From Paraburkholderia agricolaris (GTDB lineage Bacteria > Pseudomonadota > Gammaproteobacteria > Burkholderiales > Burkholderiaceae), in contig NZ_QPER01000001.1 in NCBI RefSeq assembly GCF_009455635.1, positions 3,844,001 to 3,908,000 of the forward strand: a DNA stretch of 64,000 nucleotides, in the 5' to 3' direction. How positions within the stretch are numbered: the stretch's first letter is position 1; every line of letters starts with the position of its first letter. Positions 9,610 through 18,079 of this stretch are shown piece after piece. Under the pieces are notes generated by a model. That model was not told the origin of the DNA and ran no database searches. It was given only the letters and a program-made list of their open reading frames with translations. Made by a program: the position numbers and the translations under genes.

Positions 9610-11507
9610 ACGAATCGACATTCAAGATTGGCGATTTTACTGTCGGGGGCCCACGCACGTTCGTGATCTCTGAAATCGGCAACAATCACAACGGCAGCCT
9701 GGCACTGGCGAAAGAACTGGTGGATGCGTCGATCGACGCCGGTGCGGATTGCGTCAAGTTTCAGATCAGAAACCGCGCTGCGCTCTATCGAACGGCTCCA
9801 GGGGCCGAGGGCTCCGAGGATCTGGGTGTCGAGTACATTCAGGACCTGCTGAACAAGGTCGAGCTGACGAACGACGAGCACCGGGAACTGCGCGAATATT
9901 GCGCGCAGAAGAACATCACCTATATGTGCACGCCGTGGGACGAACCCAGCGTCGACGTGCTGGCAGGATTCGACGTGCCGGCACTCAAGCTCGCATCGGC
10001 CGACCTGACGAACCCCTATCTGATCCGCAAAGCGGCCAGCCTGGGCAAGCCGCTGATCCTCTCCACCGGCATGTCGCTCGAGCCCGAAATCGAGGCCGCG
10101 GCGAAACTGGTCAAGAGTCTGGGCGTGCCGTTTGCGATGCTTCATTGCAATAGCACCTATCCCGCTCCGGAAGCCGACATTCATCTCGGCTACATCAAGC
10201 GCCTGCAGGAAATTCACAGCGTAATTGGCTATTCCGGTCACGAACGCGGCACGGCGGTGACCATTGCCGCCGTGGCCCTGGGCGCAAAGGTGGTCGAACG
10301 GCACATCACGCTCGACCGCAACATGGAAGGTCCCGATCACGCTGCGAGTCTCGAACCGGCCGAATTCAAGGCGCTGGTCGACGGCATTCGCCAGGTCGAT
10401 CAGGCACTGCCCTGGACAGGTCCTGGCCGGCAAGCCAGCCAGGGTGAGCTACTCAATCGCGAAAACCTGAGCAAGAGCGTCATCGCCGCGCGCGCCATCA
10501 AGCAGGGCGAAACCTTCACCGAGGAAAGCCTGCGTGTCGCAAGTCCCGGTCAAGGTCTGGCACCGTACCGCCTGCCCGATCTGCTCGGTAAGGTCGCGCA
10601 TCGTGATATCCGTATCGGCGACTTCCTGTATGAAGGCGACCTGACCGGCCAGAAAACGGTGAAGCGCTCATACCAGTTCCCGGGATATTGGGGGGTGCCG
10701 GTTCGCTATCACGATTTCGAGCAATACGTCGCCATGATCGATCCGGACCTCTATGAGTTCCATCTGTCATATCGTGACCTGTCGCTGAAGCCGGCTAATT
10801 ATCTTAAGCAGGTTGACTGCAAGCGTCTGGTCGTTCACGCGCCCGAACTGTTCGAGAACAGCGAGTTGCTCGATCTGACCTCGGATGATCTGGCCTACCG
10901 TCAACGCTCCATCGACAACCTCAAGCGGGTGGTCGAGGCGACCGAGGAGATGCGCAGCTTCTTCCCCGCAGCGGATTCGGCATTGATCGTGGCGAACGTC
11001 GGCGGCTTTTCGATGGATGCGCCCTTCCCGCTTGCGCATCGCGCCGAGCTGTATAACCGCTTCGCCGAATCGTGCGCGAAGATCGACTTCGGCTCCACCG
11101 AACTGACGCCGCAGAACATGGCGCCGTTCCCTTGGCATTTCGGCGGGCAGCGTCACCAGAACATCTTCATGATGCCGGACGAGCTGGCTGAGAAAGCGAA
11201 GGAACTCAAGCTGCGCTATTGCACCGACCTGTCGCATCTGCAAATGACCTGCAGTCATTTCGGACTCGACTTCCAGGATGCATTGGCGAAGCTGTTGCCG
11301 CACAGCGCGCACCTGCACGTGGCCGATGCGCTTGGCGTCAACGGCGAAGGCGTTGTGATCGGCACTGGCGACGTCAACTGGCCTGAAACCTGGAAGAAGG
11401 TCTCGGCATACCCGTCCGTCAGCTTCATCCCCGAAGTGTGGCAAGGCCACAAAGACCACGGCGCCGGCTTTTGGCACGCGCTGGACTTCCTCACCAAGCT
11501 CAACTAG
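9606..11507 (+). CDS. NeuB-family synthase + SAF domain + C-terminal TIM barrel
   Basis: 633-residue fusion. Residues about 1-280 match N-acetylneuraminate/pseudaminate synthase: SEIGNNHNG, KFQIRN, STGMS, HCNSTYPAPEAD, GYSGHERG and the metal-binding ERHITLDRNMEGPDH. Residues about 285-345 are the SAF/antifreeze-like domain (VIAARAIKQGETF). Residues about 355-633 look like a xylose-isomerase/endonuclease-IV-type TIM barrel with His, Glu and Asp clusters (VVHAPELF, LHVADALG, IPEVWQGH). NeuB enzymes condense PEP with an aldose to give a 2-keto-3-deoxy acid. No CMP-nonulosonate cytidylyltransferase is nearby, so the acid may be used directly. ATG 9606 (ATGA overlap) is preferred to GTG 9588. Confidence 0.85.
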   Translation: MNESTFKIGDFTVGGPRTFVISEIGNNHNGSLALAKELVDASIDAGADCVKFQIRNRAALYRTAPGAEGSEDLGVEYIQDLLNKVELTNDEHRELREYCAQKNITYMCTPWDEPSVDVLAGFDVPALKLASADLTNPYLIRKAASLGKPLILSTGMSLEPEIEAAAKLVKSLGVPFAMLHCNSTYPAPEADIHLGYIKRLQEIHSVIGYSGHERGTAVTIAAVALGAKVVERHITLDRNMEGPDHAASLEPAEFKALVDGIRQVDQALPWTGPGRQASQGELLNRENLSKSVIAARAIKQGETFTEESLRVASPGQGLAPYRLPDLLGKVAHRDIRIGDFLYEGDLTGQKTVKRSYQFPGYWGVPVRYHDFEQYVAMIDPDLYEFHLSYRDLSLKPANYLKQVDCKRLVVHAPELFENSELLDLTSDDLAYRQRSIDNLKRVVEATEEMRSFFPAADSALIVANVGGFSMDAPFPLAHRAELYNRFAESCAKIDFGSTELTPQNMAPFPWHFGGQRHQNIFMMPDELAEKAKELKLRYCTDLSHLQMTCSHFGLDFQDALAKLLPHSAHLHVADALGVNGEGVVIGTGDVNWPETWKKVSAYPSVSFIPEVWQGHKDHGAGFWHALDFLTKLN

Positions 11508-11516
11508 AACGCCACA

Positions 11517-13262
11517 ATGAACGTCGCTGAATTTATTCTTTCGAACATCCAGAAACTGGGCACGGATACCGCATTTTGCTTGACCGGCGGCATGGCGATG
11601 CACATCAATCGCGCGGCGGACGAGTCCGCCCTGCGGATGATCTACTGCAATCATGAGCAGGCAGTCGCCGCCGCTGCGGACGGCTACGCAAAAGCGAAAG
11701 ACTACGTCGTCCCGGGTCTCGCGATCGTCACATCGGGTCCTGGCGTGACGAACACCATCACGTCGGTGGCTTCCGCCTACTACGACTCGGTGCCGATGTT
11801 CGTGCTCGCCGGGCAGGTCAAGCGGGCTGACATCAACGCGCATGGCGTCCGCAGCCGCGGGGCGCAAGAAACGCCGCATCTGGAATTGATGCAGCAGGTC
11901 ACGAAATGCGCGTTCCGTTACCAGCCGTCAGAGGTCGACGACGCAACGCTGGCGGCGAATCTGGCTCAAGCCGTCACGGGCCGTAAGGGCCCGGTGTTCA
12001 TCGACATCCCGCTTGACGTGCAAGCCGAGGTTGTCCCCGACGCCGAAGCCCGTCTCGAGAAAATCGCTGCATTGATCGCCGCAGCCGTGCACAAGGATCA
12101 CGAGATTCCCGAGGCCGCAGTCTCGGCGATCATCGAGGGTCTGCAAACCGCGCGCAAGCCGGTGCTGGTAGTGGGCAATGCGTTGCGTATCGCCGGCATT
12201 TCCCGCGCGTCGATCAAGGAGCTGGTCGAGAAGATTGGCGTCCCCACGCTGTTCACCTGGGCCAGCTTCGATCTGTTGGCACACGATCACCCGTTGAACT
12301 TCGGTTGCGCCGGCGGCTTGGCCCCGACGCATTCGAACCAGATCATGCAGTCGGCCGACTATGTCGTCTTCCTCGGCACGCGCCTCGATCTGTTGACCAC
12401 GGCATTCAATCCGGCCAACTACGGCAAAAATGCACGCCGGATTGTCGTGGAGCTGGACGAGAAAGAAATTGCCAAGAATGCAGGCCTGCCGAACACCACG
12501 TTCTTCAACGACAATGTCGCCGGCGTTGTAGATGCTCTGCTGGTGCGTGCTCCTGCAATCGATACGAAAGACTGGCTGGCGCATTGCAAAACCTTGCTCG
12601 CCAAGGATCGTGAAGACGAGCAAGCCGCTTTCGGCACGCCCCGACTGACCACCTACCAGATCTCGAATGTCCTCTCGGCTTCCCGCGTAGGAAAGTACGT
12701 GGTGCCGACCGCGTCCGGATACGCAATTGAAGGCATTGCGCGCTTCTTTAAGCCGACGGAAGGCGCCAGCTTCGCCTGGGCAGGCCACGTGCTCGGTTCC
12801 ATGGGTCTGGGCTTGCCGACCGCCGTGGGCGCCGTTGCGGCGCTGAAACAGCCCGTGGTGTGCCTGGAAGGTGACGGTGGACTGCTGCTGAACGTTCAGG
12901 AACTGTTCACGTTGGCTGCGAATCCGGATCTGCCGTTGACGATCATCGTGCTGAACAACCGCGGTTATCAATCGATCATCAAGTCGCAGGCGCGTGCGTT
13001 CGGCAAGGAGTTCGGCGCCTCGGCAACGTCCGGTTTGTATGAACTCCAGTTCGAACTGCTGGCCAAGCTGGCTGGCCTGCCTTACGAGAAGTGCGACACC
13101 CTGGCACAACTCGAAGCGAGCCTGAACAGCGGCGCACCGCGGCGTTTGATTGACGTATCCGTCGAGGAAGACGGCTATCGCGGCCCGTCCGTGACCACGA
13201 AGTTCGACGAGAACGGCAAGCCTTACTCGACGGACATCGCGGACGTCACCTGGGCGCGATAA
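11517..13262 (+). CDS. ThDP-dependent acetolactate-synthase-like enzyme (YerE-like role)
   Basis: 581-residue thiamine-diphosphate enzyme. Glu47 in CNHEQAVAAAADGY is the ThDP-activating residue; GDGG at 452-455 and NN at 480-481 give the GDG-X25-NN cofactor motif; the central domain is of acetolactate-synthase type. The family decarboxylates 2-keto acids and transfers the acyl anion to a carbonyl. YerE of Yersinia uses pyruvate to put a two-carbon branch on C4 of CDP-4-keto-3,6-dideoxyglucose. With ddhABC and a 2-keto-acid synthase in the same operon, a YerE-like role is likely; the donor is unknown. It is the last gene of the operon, 9 bp after the NeuB fusion. Confidence 0.83.
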   Translation: MNVAEFILSNIQKLGTDTAFCLTGGMAMHINRAADESALRMIYCNHEQAVAAAADGYAKAKDYVVPGLAIVTSGPGVTNTITSVASAYYDSVPMFVLAGQVKRADINAHGVRSRGAQETPHLELMQQVTKCAFRYQPSEVDDATLAANLAQAVTGRKGPVFIDIPLDVQAEVVPDAEARLEKIAALIAAAVHKDHEIPEAAVSAIIEGLQTARKPVLVVGNALRIAGISRASIKELVEKIGVPTLFTWASFDLLAHDHPLNFGCAGGLAPTHSNQIMQSADYVVFLGTRLDLLTTAFNPANYGKNARRIVVELDEKEIAKNAGLPNTTFFNDNVAGVVDALLVRAPAIDTKDWLAHCKTLLAKDREDEQAAFGTPRLTTYQISNVLSASRVGKYVVPTASGYAIEGIARFFKPTEGASFAWAGHVLGSMGLGLPTAVGAVAALKQPVVCLEGDGGLLLNVQELFTLAANPDLPLTIIVLNNRGYQSIIKSQARAFGKEFGASATSGLYELQFELLAKLAGLPYEKCDTLAQLEASLNSGAPRRLIDVSVEEDGYRGPSVTTKFDENGKPYSTDIADVTWAR

Positions 13263-13274
13263 GCGGATGTTCCG

Positions 13275-13311
13275 TGTCCCCACCGGGCAGCCTCTCGCTC
13301 TGGTGGGGACA
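13275..13311 (+). terminator. Stem-loop after the ThDP gene
   Basis: Perfect 10-bp inverted repeat TGTCCCCACC/GGTGGGGACA with a 17-nt loop, 13 bp after the stop codon, followed by a weak GTTTC. It is a plausible end of the ddh operon, and it lies between convergent transcripts. Confidence 0.55.
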
Positions 13312-13414
13312 GTTTCAGACAGTGAATAGCGTGCCGATCTGGCCGGCATGCCTAGGGAACGGCAGAGCCGCATCCCTTTGCTCACCGGCTGACCAGCGCC
13401 AGCTCAGTTGCCGC

Positions 13415-15067
13415 CTAGACCTCGACGGGCGACAACGAAGACATGTGCCGCATCACGTAGCGCTGCACGTCGTTGCATAGCTCCGTTCTGTCGCTCGACA
13501 GAAACAGCAGAGGAGCACGTTGAACCGTTGTGTCCAGCAACGAGAGGTCGACGCCATGAAGCACTGCCATGTATTGGCCATCCGCTTCGTGGATGTCATA
13601 GCCCCACAGTTCCCCTTCGCCACCAATGACAAGCGCCTTGTGATACGAGTTGCGCGCCTTTGCCGTGGGCTGCAGCACGACCTTTCCCTCATTCACGATA
13701 CTCAGGCTGGACGTATCAATTCCGATATGCTCGGCAATACGACGCGCATGCCCAACCGGATCGGCAACGAGATCTTCGTAAGAAAGCTTGTATGGAGAGA
13801 TATTGTGTTCACTGAAGAAGCTCAGGAAAAACTTTTCTACGCCCAGGAGAAAATTGACCTTCTCAATAAGCGTCGCTCTCGATATATAGCGGAATTTCTC
13901 GTCCTGAGGCGAACCTGAGAAATTGTGCCAGACGCCTGTGTCGATCGATATCTGATAGGAAATCGCCTGGGCAAGGACATCTTCTCGCCAGATGTAAACA
14001 TGGCGCCAATCTTTGACGTCGGAGAAAAATTCCGGCTCCTGCACGAAGCGCTCCGACTCAATCTCGATCCCATATACGCCGTTCTCGGAACGATGCCTGG
14101 AGACAAGAAATTCGTCATAGGAAGAAAAAACGTCGGAGAATGCGAGCGAAAATGTCCTGACCACATCCGGGACAAAAGACTCACCAGGAAATCCAAGCTT
14201 GCGAGTGCTAGCCAGAAGTTCCGTTAGAAGTGTAGATCCCGAACGGGGAACCATGAAGATGCAATACTTCAGCGCAGCTTCCTGATTGTTCTTTAAGAAA
14301 GTCTCGACCAGTTCTTTTGGCGTTCGTTGATATTGCGATTTTATATACTCAATAGACAGCGTCCACTCCTTCTCCAATATTTCAACCCGATCTGCAACGC
14401 TGACTTGCGGAGCGTGAAGGTCAATTGGGTGAAAGGCCGTTTCCGAGTGAAGCTGGACTATCCGACTCTCATCCAAACCAGAAGCACGGTCGTCACATCG
14501 GAGTGTCAGCTGGCCTGTTGCATCATCGCATTGCGCGACACCGTACTGGAGAAACGCGCGGCATGGAACCGTCTGCCCGGCCTTTTCAGCGTTTATCGCG
14601 AAGTCGACAAACCCCGGCGACGTGAAGCGCAAAAATACAGAATATTGAGGATTCGCTTCAGTATTTGATATACGGTCGTCCCAAAGGCGTTTGCCATTTG
14701 CACAAACCGAGACGGTATATTCGCCCTCAAAAACAACAGGAACAAAAGATACCGCTATGAAATAGGTACCCGGAGACGCGATATGGACCCGGGCAGCCAT
14801 TGTCTCGAAGGAATGGGAAACAAGGACGACCCGGTTAGGCGGAACGGGAACGTGCTCATAGACAGTGGTCCCAGATCCCAGATTGGCAGCCGCGAAACCC
14901 GTTCCTTCGTTTGGACGGCCGGCCAGCGTCCACGCATACCAGCGTTTGATCCCTTGTTCCGTGAAGGTATATTTTCGGAGCGGCGCAAAAAAATAATCCC
15001 CGACCTTCTCTCCATACTGAGTTAGAAGCGTTTCTGACGAACTCGGGAGCAGGTTTGCGTTGTGCAT
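13415..15067 (-). CDS. Sulfotransferase family protein with N-terminal beta-rich domain
   Basis: About 550 residues. The C-terminal half has the PAPS 5'-phosphosulfate loop in IFMVPRSGSTLLTELL, an ESFVPDVVR segment, and WREDVLAQAISY, as in Stf0-type sulfotransferases. The N-terminal 220 residues look like a beta-sandwich of unknown role, perhaps substrate recognition. It probably sulfates a glycan of this locus. ATG 15067 is taken, with GAGG about 11 bp upstream; a TTG 21 bp earlier is possible. The gene and its 5' flank look AT-richer than the neighbouring core genes, suggesting transfer. It faces the ddh operon tail to tail and lies upstream of neither wzt nor wzm. Confidence 0.78.
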   Translation of the reverse strand: MHNANLLPSSSETLLTQYGEKVGDYFFAPLRKYTFTEQGIKRWYAWTLAGRPNEGTGFAAANLGSGTTVYEHVPVPPNRVVLVSHSFETMAARVHIASPGTYFIAVSFVPVVFEGEYTVSVCANGKRLWDDRISNTEANPQYSVFLRFTSPGFVDFAINAEKAGQTVPCRAFLQYGVAQCDDATGQLTLRCDDRASGLDESRIVQLHSETAFHPIDLHAPQVSVADRVEILEKEWTLSIEYIKSQYQRTPKELVETFLKNNQEAALKYCIFMVPRSGSTLLTELLASTRKLGFPGESFVPDVVRTFSLAFSDVFSSYDEFLVSRHRSENGVYGIEIESERFVQEPEFFSDVKDWRHVYIWREDVLAQAISYQISIDTGVWHNFSGSPQDEKFRYISRATLIEKVNFLLGVEKFFLSFFSEHNISPYKLSYEDLVADPVGHARRIAEHIGIDTSSLSIVNEGKVVLQPTAKARNSYHKALVIGGEGELWGYDIHEADGQYMAVLHGVDLSLLDTTVQRAPLLFLSSDRTELCNDVQRYVMRHMSSLSPVEV

Positions 15068-15550
15068 TTCCAGTTTACCTCGAAGCAAATTTCTAATTTT
15101 TCAAAATCTCTTGGCCAATAGACGGCGGCCTCGGCGGGATGCGAGTGAACTGCATCGGGCGACGTGTGCGAACGCAATGGGTTTTGGAGTCGGCCATCCC
15201 TTTGCCCGCCGGTTACGCACGAGTTCCGTGCGTCGGAGCAACGAACGTGTGCCAATAGGAGAAGTTTGCTCAAAGTGCCGGAGGTCGGCAACCCGAATTA
15301 ATTTTCCGTTACAACTGCAGATAATAAATAATCTGCGGGAATTTTATGCAAGCGCGTTGCTGGCCATAAAGTGGGATCGTTGCACCGCAGGTGGTCAAAA
15401 TCCAAACAACGGATCAGCTATTCCGTGGAAAGTTGCCGGAATAGCCCCAATCTCACGCAAGGAAAGGCCGTATAGCCGGCAATCGCTCGTCGTCCACCAG
15501 ACATCGAGTTGCGGCTATACGAGCGCAAGCGGGCGGGAACAGCTCGTGCG
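15068..15550. other. Intergenic, AT-rich
   Basis: No supported gene in 480 bp between the wzt stop and the sulfotransferase start. A small inverted repeat, GCAGAT-N8-ATCTGC, lies at 15317-15336 in an AT-rich patch; it may belong to the sulfotransferase promoter. Confidence 0.4.
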
Positions 15551-16252
15551 TCAGGAAGTGGAAACGATCCTACCGTGTTCCATCGTGATACGGCGATTCG
15601 CAAGCCGCTCTGCCAGACCGTGATCATGCGTTGCAATCACGAGGATGCCGGCATCGCTCACGAACTGTTCGAGACGTTGCTCGGCTTTGTGCTTGAAGTG
15701 TTCGTCGCCGACACTCATCCATTCGTCCATCAGCAAAACTTCGGGCTTGATAATAGTCGAAATCGAAAAGGCGAGACGCAGTGTCATACCCGATGAATAG
15801 GTACGCACGGGCACGTTCAGGAAATCGCCAAGCTCACTGAATTCAGCGATCTCATCCGACAATGCCGCGATCTGCTTGGCCTTGAGGCCAAGAAACAGTC
15901 CGCGCAGATACATGTTCTCGTAGCCGGTGGATTCCAGATCCATACCGAGCATAGAGTCCAGCAAGCTGGTGACACGGCCCTTTACCTGAACGGTGCCTTC
16001 CTCGGGGTGGTACACGCCGGCAAGCACTCGCAGCAAGGTCGTTTTGCCCGCCCCGTTACCGCCAAGCAGCGCGACCCGATCACCCTCGGCGATCTCCAGA
16101 TTAATCTCGTGCAGCGCCTCAACAACAGTGTGCCCTGACTTGCCAACAAATTGGCCGCCGGTCGCGGCTGCCATCACTGCACGCTTGAACGACCGCTGCT
16201 TCGCGTCGTAAATGGGAAAGCGTACGCTCACGTTCTCAAGAGAGATATGCAT
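15551..16252 (-). CDS. wzt: O-antigen/polysaccharide ABC exporter, ATP-binding subunit
   Basis: Inner-membrane ATPase driving export of an undecaprenyl-linked polysaccharide with Wzm. Walker A is GGNGAGKTTLL, the ABC signature YSSGMTLRL, Walker B VLLMDEW, and the switch His is in IATHDH. ATG 16252 starts MHISLENV, the normal beginning, giving 233 residues. There is no C-terminal carbohydrate-binding domain of the kind that recognises capped O-chains in E. coli O8/O9a Wzt, so export is probably not coupled to terminal-residue recognition in this protein. It lies 13 bp after wzm. Confidence 0.9.
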   Translation of the reverse strand: MHISLENVSVRFPIYDAKQRSFKRAVMAAATGGQFVGKSGHTVVEALHEINLEIAEGDRVALLGGNGAGKTTLLRVLAGVYHPEEGTVQVKGRVTSLLDSMLGMDLESTGYENMYLRGLFLGLKAKQIAALSDEIAEFSELGDFLNVPVRTYSSGMTLRLAFSISTIIKPEVLLMDEWMSVGDEHFKHKAEQRLEQFVSDAGILVIATHDHGLAERLANRRITMEHGRIVSTS

Positions 16253-16265
16253 TCGAACGCTCCCT

Positions 16266-17054
16266 TTAAAGCCAGTATGTAACGCGATGCCGGCACTTGC
16301 CGAGCATATACAGCGCCAATGCGGTTCCAACCACCGCCATTCCCGTGGCCCGAATCCAGATATCAGGCGCCGGCATCATACCAAGCAAGGGTTCACGCAA
16401 AAGTTCCAGAAGGTAGAAGAACGGATTGAGGTGAATCAGGTGTTGCCGCTCGGGGGATAACTGCTCAGCTTTCCAGATAATGGGCGTCACGAAGAACATG
16501 ACCTGCACCAGATTACCGATCACCGGCTGCATGTCGCGATACCGCGTGCAAAAGATACTCGTGATAATGCCAATCCAAAAAAGATTGACTAGCACGAGGA
16601 GTATGGAAAACGGCAAAACCAACAGGCTCGCATTCAAATGGACCGGCAAAATCGCCCAGATGACGACAAAAACGATGATGTTGTGAGCAAGGATGATCGA
16701 GTGCCGGTACATCACTCGAAGCACGAACATCGAGAGCGGCAGCTTCATTTGCCGCAGGTAATTCGTCGAATTCGAAAACGCTTCTCCGAAATCGCCGATC
16801 TGTCCGGCAATAAAGCCCCAGAAAATCAATCCGAGTGCCAGGTGCGGGATAAAGGACGCAGCGTTATATCCAAACAGCGACCCGTACAGCGGCCCCATGG
16901 CGCCGATCATCACACCCATACTGATCGTCAGCCAGAACGGCCCCAGCAGCGAGCGGCGATAGCGTTGGCGGATATCCTGCATGCCGAGCGCGAGCCACAA
17001 CTCGCGGCTACGCAAACCATCCCGGACATCATTTACGGCGTTCAAATACTTCAC
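16266..17054 (-). CDS. wzm: O-antigen/polysaccharide ABC exporter, permease
   Basis: 262-residue ABC-2-type permease with about six membrane segments. The N-terminal cytosolic region LWLALGMQDIRQRYRRSLLGPFWL is typical of Wzm/KpsM proteins, and VMFFVTPIIW and NPFFYLLELLREPLLG mark the C-terminal half. It forms the export channel with Wzt; polymer is assembled on the cytosolic face, so no Wzx/Wzy is required. The glycosyltransferases for this polymer are not in the window and presumably lie to the left. Confidence 0.9.
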   Translation of the reverse strand: MKYLNAVNDVRDGLRSRELWLALGMQDIRQRYRRSLLGPFWLTISMGVMIGAMGPLYGSLFGYNAASFIPHLALGLIFWGFIAGQIGDFGEAFSNSTNYLRQMKLPLSMFVLRVMYRHSIILAHNIIVFVVIWAILPVHLNASLLVLPFSILLVLVNLFWIGIITSIFCTRYRDMQPVIGNLVQVMFFVTPIIWKAEQLSPERQHLIHLNPFFYLLELLREPLLGMMPAPDIWIRATGMAVVGTALALYMLGKCRHRVTYWL

Positions 17055-17417
17055 ACTCGACGACTCGAAAGATCAGTCCGCTGGACTGTATTTGTTCAAC
17101 TGGGAATGGAGCAAACAGAGTGTGGCGCCATTCGCCACACATTGAAATCAGCCGCCTGCACTACCCTGCTGCAGGTGGCGACTGCGCTCCTCTGCTCATC
17201 GTTCTTGCCGCGGGCTCAGCGAGGCTTATCACTTCGACGAACCGCCCTGAAGGCCTGAAACGGGGGACACACTGAAAGAAGCAATCCCCAAAATTATAGC
17301 CCGGCGAGTATCCCGCACATATATCACCTTGTCAACGCGTCGCGGTCGGCGCGAACCGGAGCCGCCTTCGCGTCTAACAATCGAAGCAACTTACCGTGCG
17401 TTGCAGGGCGTTGCGGG
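17055..17417. other. Intergenic, upstream of wzm
   Basis: No supported gene in 360 bp between wzm and nudK. It probably holds the wzm-wzt promoter. Confidence 0.4.
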
Positions 17418-18020
17418 TTAAGAGCCCACATCCTGCCCACTCCGGAACAAATGCAGCGCCGCATACTGCAGCAGAATGATCGTTTTGCCATCCACAATCT
17501 CGCCGCTCTCAATCATCCGCAACGCTTCGTCGATCGATAGTTCGACCACCGAAATATCCTCACCCTCTTCCAGCAGGCCGCCGCCGGCCGCGATCTTGTC
17601 TTCCGGCGTATACGGCGCGACGAAACCGTACACCGTATGGGTCACGCAACCCGGCACCATCAACGCCTCGCACACCTTCTTTACCGAAGACACGCGATAG
17701 CCGGCTTCCTCCATGATCTCTTCGCGTACACGATCTTCCGGCGAAGCGCCGTCCAGAAAACCGGCTGCCGCCTCGAGCGTAAATCCGCTCGAACCCTGCA
17801 GGTAGGCAGGCAAACGGAATTGCCGCACCAGCACCACGGTACCGCGCGCAACGTCATAGAGCAGCCCGGCGGCACCGTCGTTCACGCTGTATATCTCGTT
17901 GGTGAGCAGTTGCGTGCTGCCGTCGCTACGGTCATATTCGTAGGTCAGCTTCTCCAGCCGCCGCCGTTCATTCGACAACGTTTCTCTGGCCGTCACACGA
18001 ATACGCTCGCGGTCTGACAT
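17418..18020 (-). CDS. nudK: NUDIX hydrolase, GDP-mannose pyrophosphatase type
   Basis: 200-residue NUDIX protein. The Nudix box is GFLDGASPEDRVREEIMEEAGY (in full at about residues 88-110), with the catalytic REx2EE core. The tail (AGGGLLEEGEDISVVEL and IVDGKTIILLQY) is close to what I know of E. coli NudK, which hydrolyses GDP-mannose and related sugar nucleotides. It may limit sugar nucleotide pools for the O-antigen locus, or serve general housekeeping. It lies 59 bp after rmlD on the same strand. Confidence 0.8.
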   Translation of the reverse strand: MSDRERIRVTARETLSNERRRLEKLTYEYDRSDGSTQLLTNEIYSVNDGAAGLLYDVARGTVVLVRQFRLPAYLQGSSGFTLEAAAGFLDGASPEDRVREEIMEEAGYRVSSVKKVCEALMVPGCVTHTVYGFVAPYTPEDKIAAGGGLLEEGEDISVVELSIDEALRMIESGEIVDGKTIILLQYAALHLFRSGQDVGS

Positions 18021-18079
18021 CTTCCTGCTCCTGCCTCAGATTTGAGTAAGCGGTGCACCGACGTTTGCCTGTACGGCAC

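Noticed and set aside
9606..13262. Ordinary sialic or legionaminic acid biosynthesis
   Set aside because: No NeuA, NeuC or aminotransferase is present; the neighbours are CDP-dideoxyhexose genes and a ThDP enzyme, which fit a different chemistry.
11928..13385. A 485-codon open frame antisense to the ThDP gene
   Set aside because: Shadow of the ThDP enzyme; no recognisable domain.
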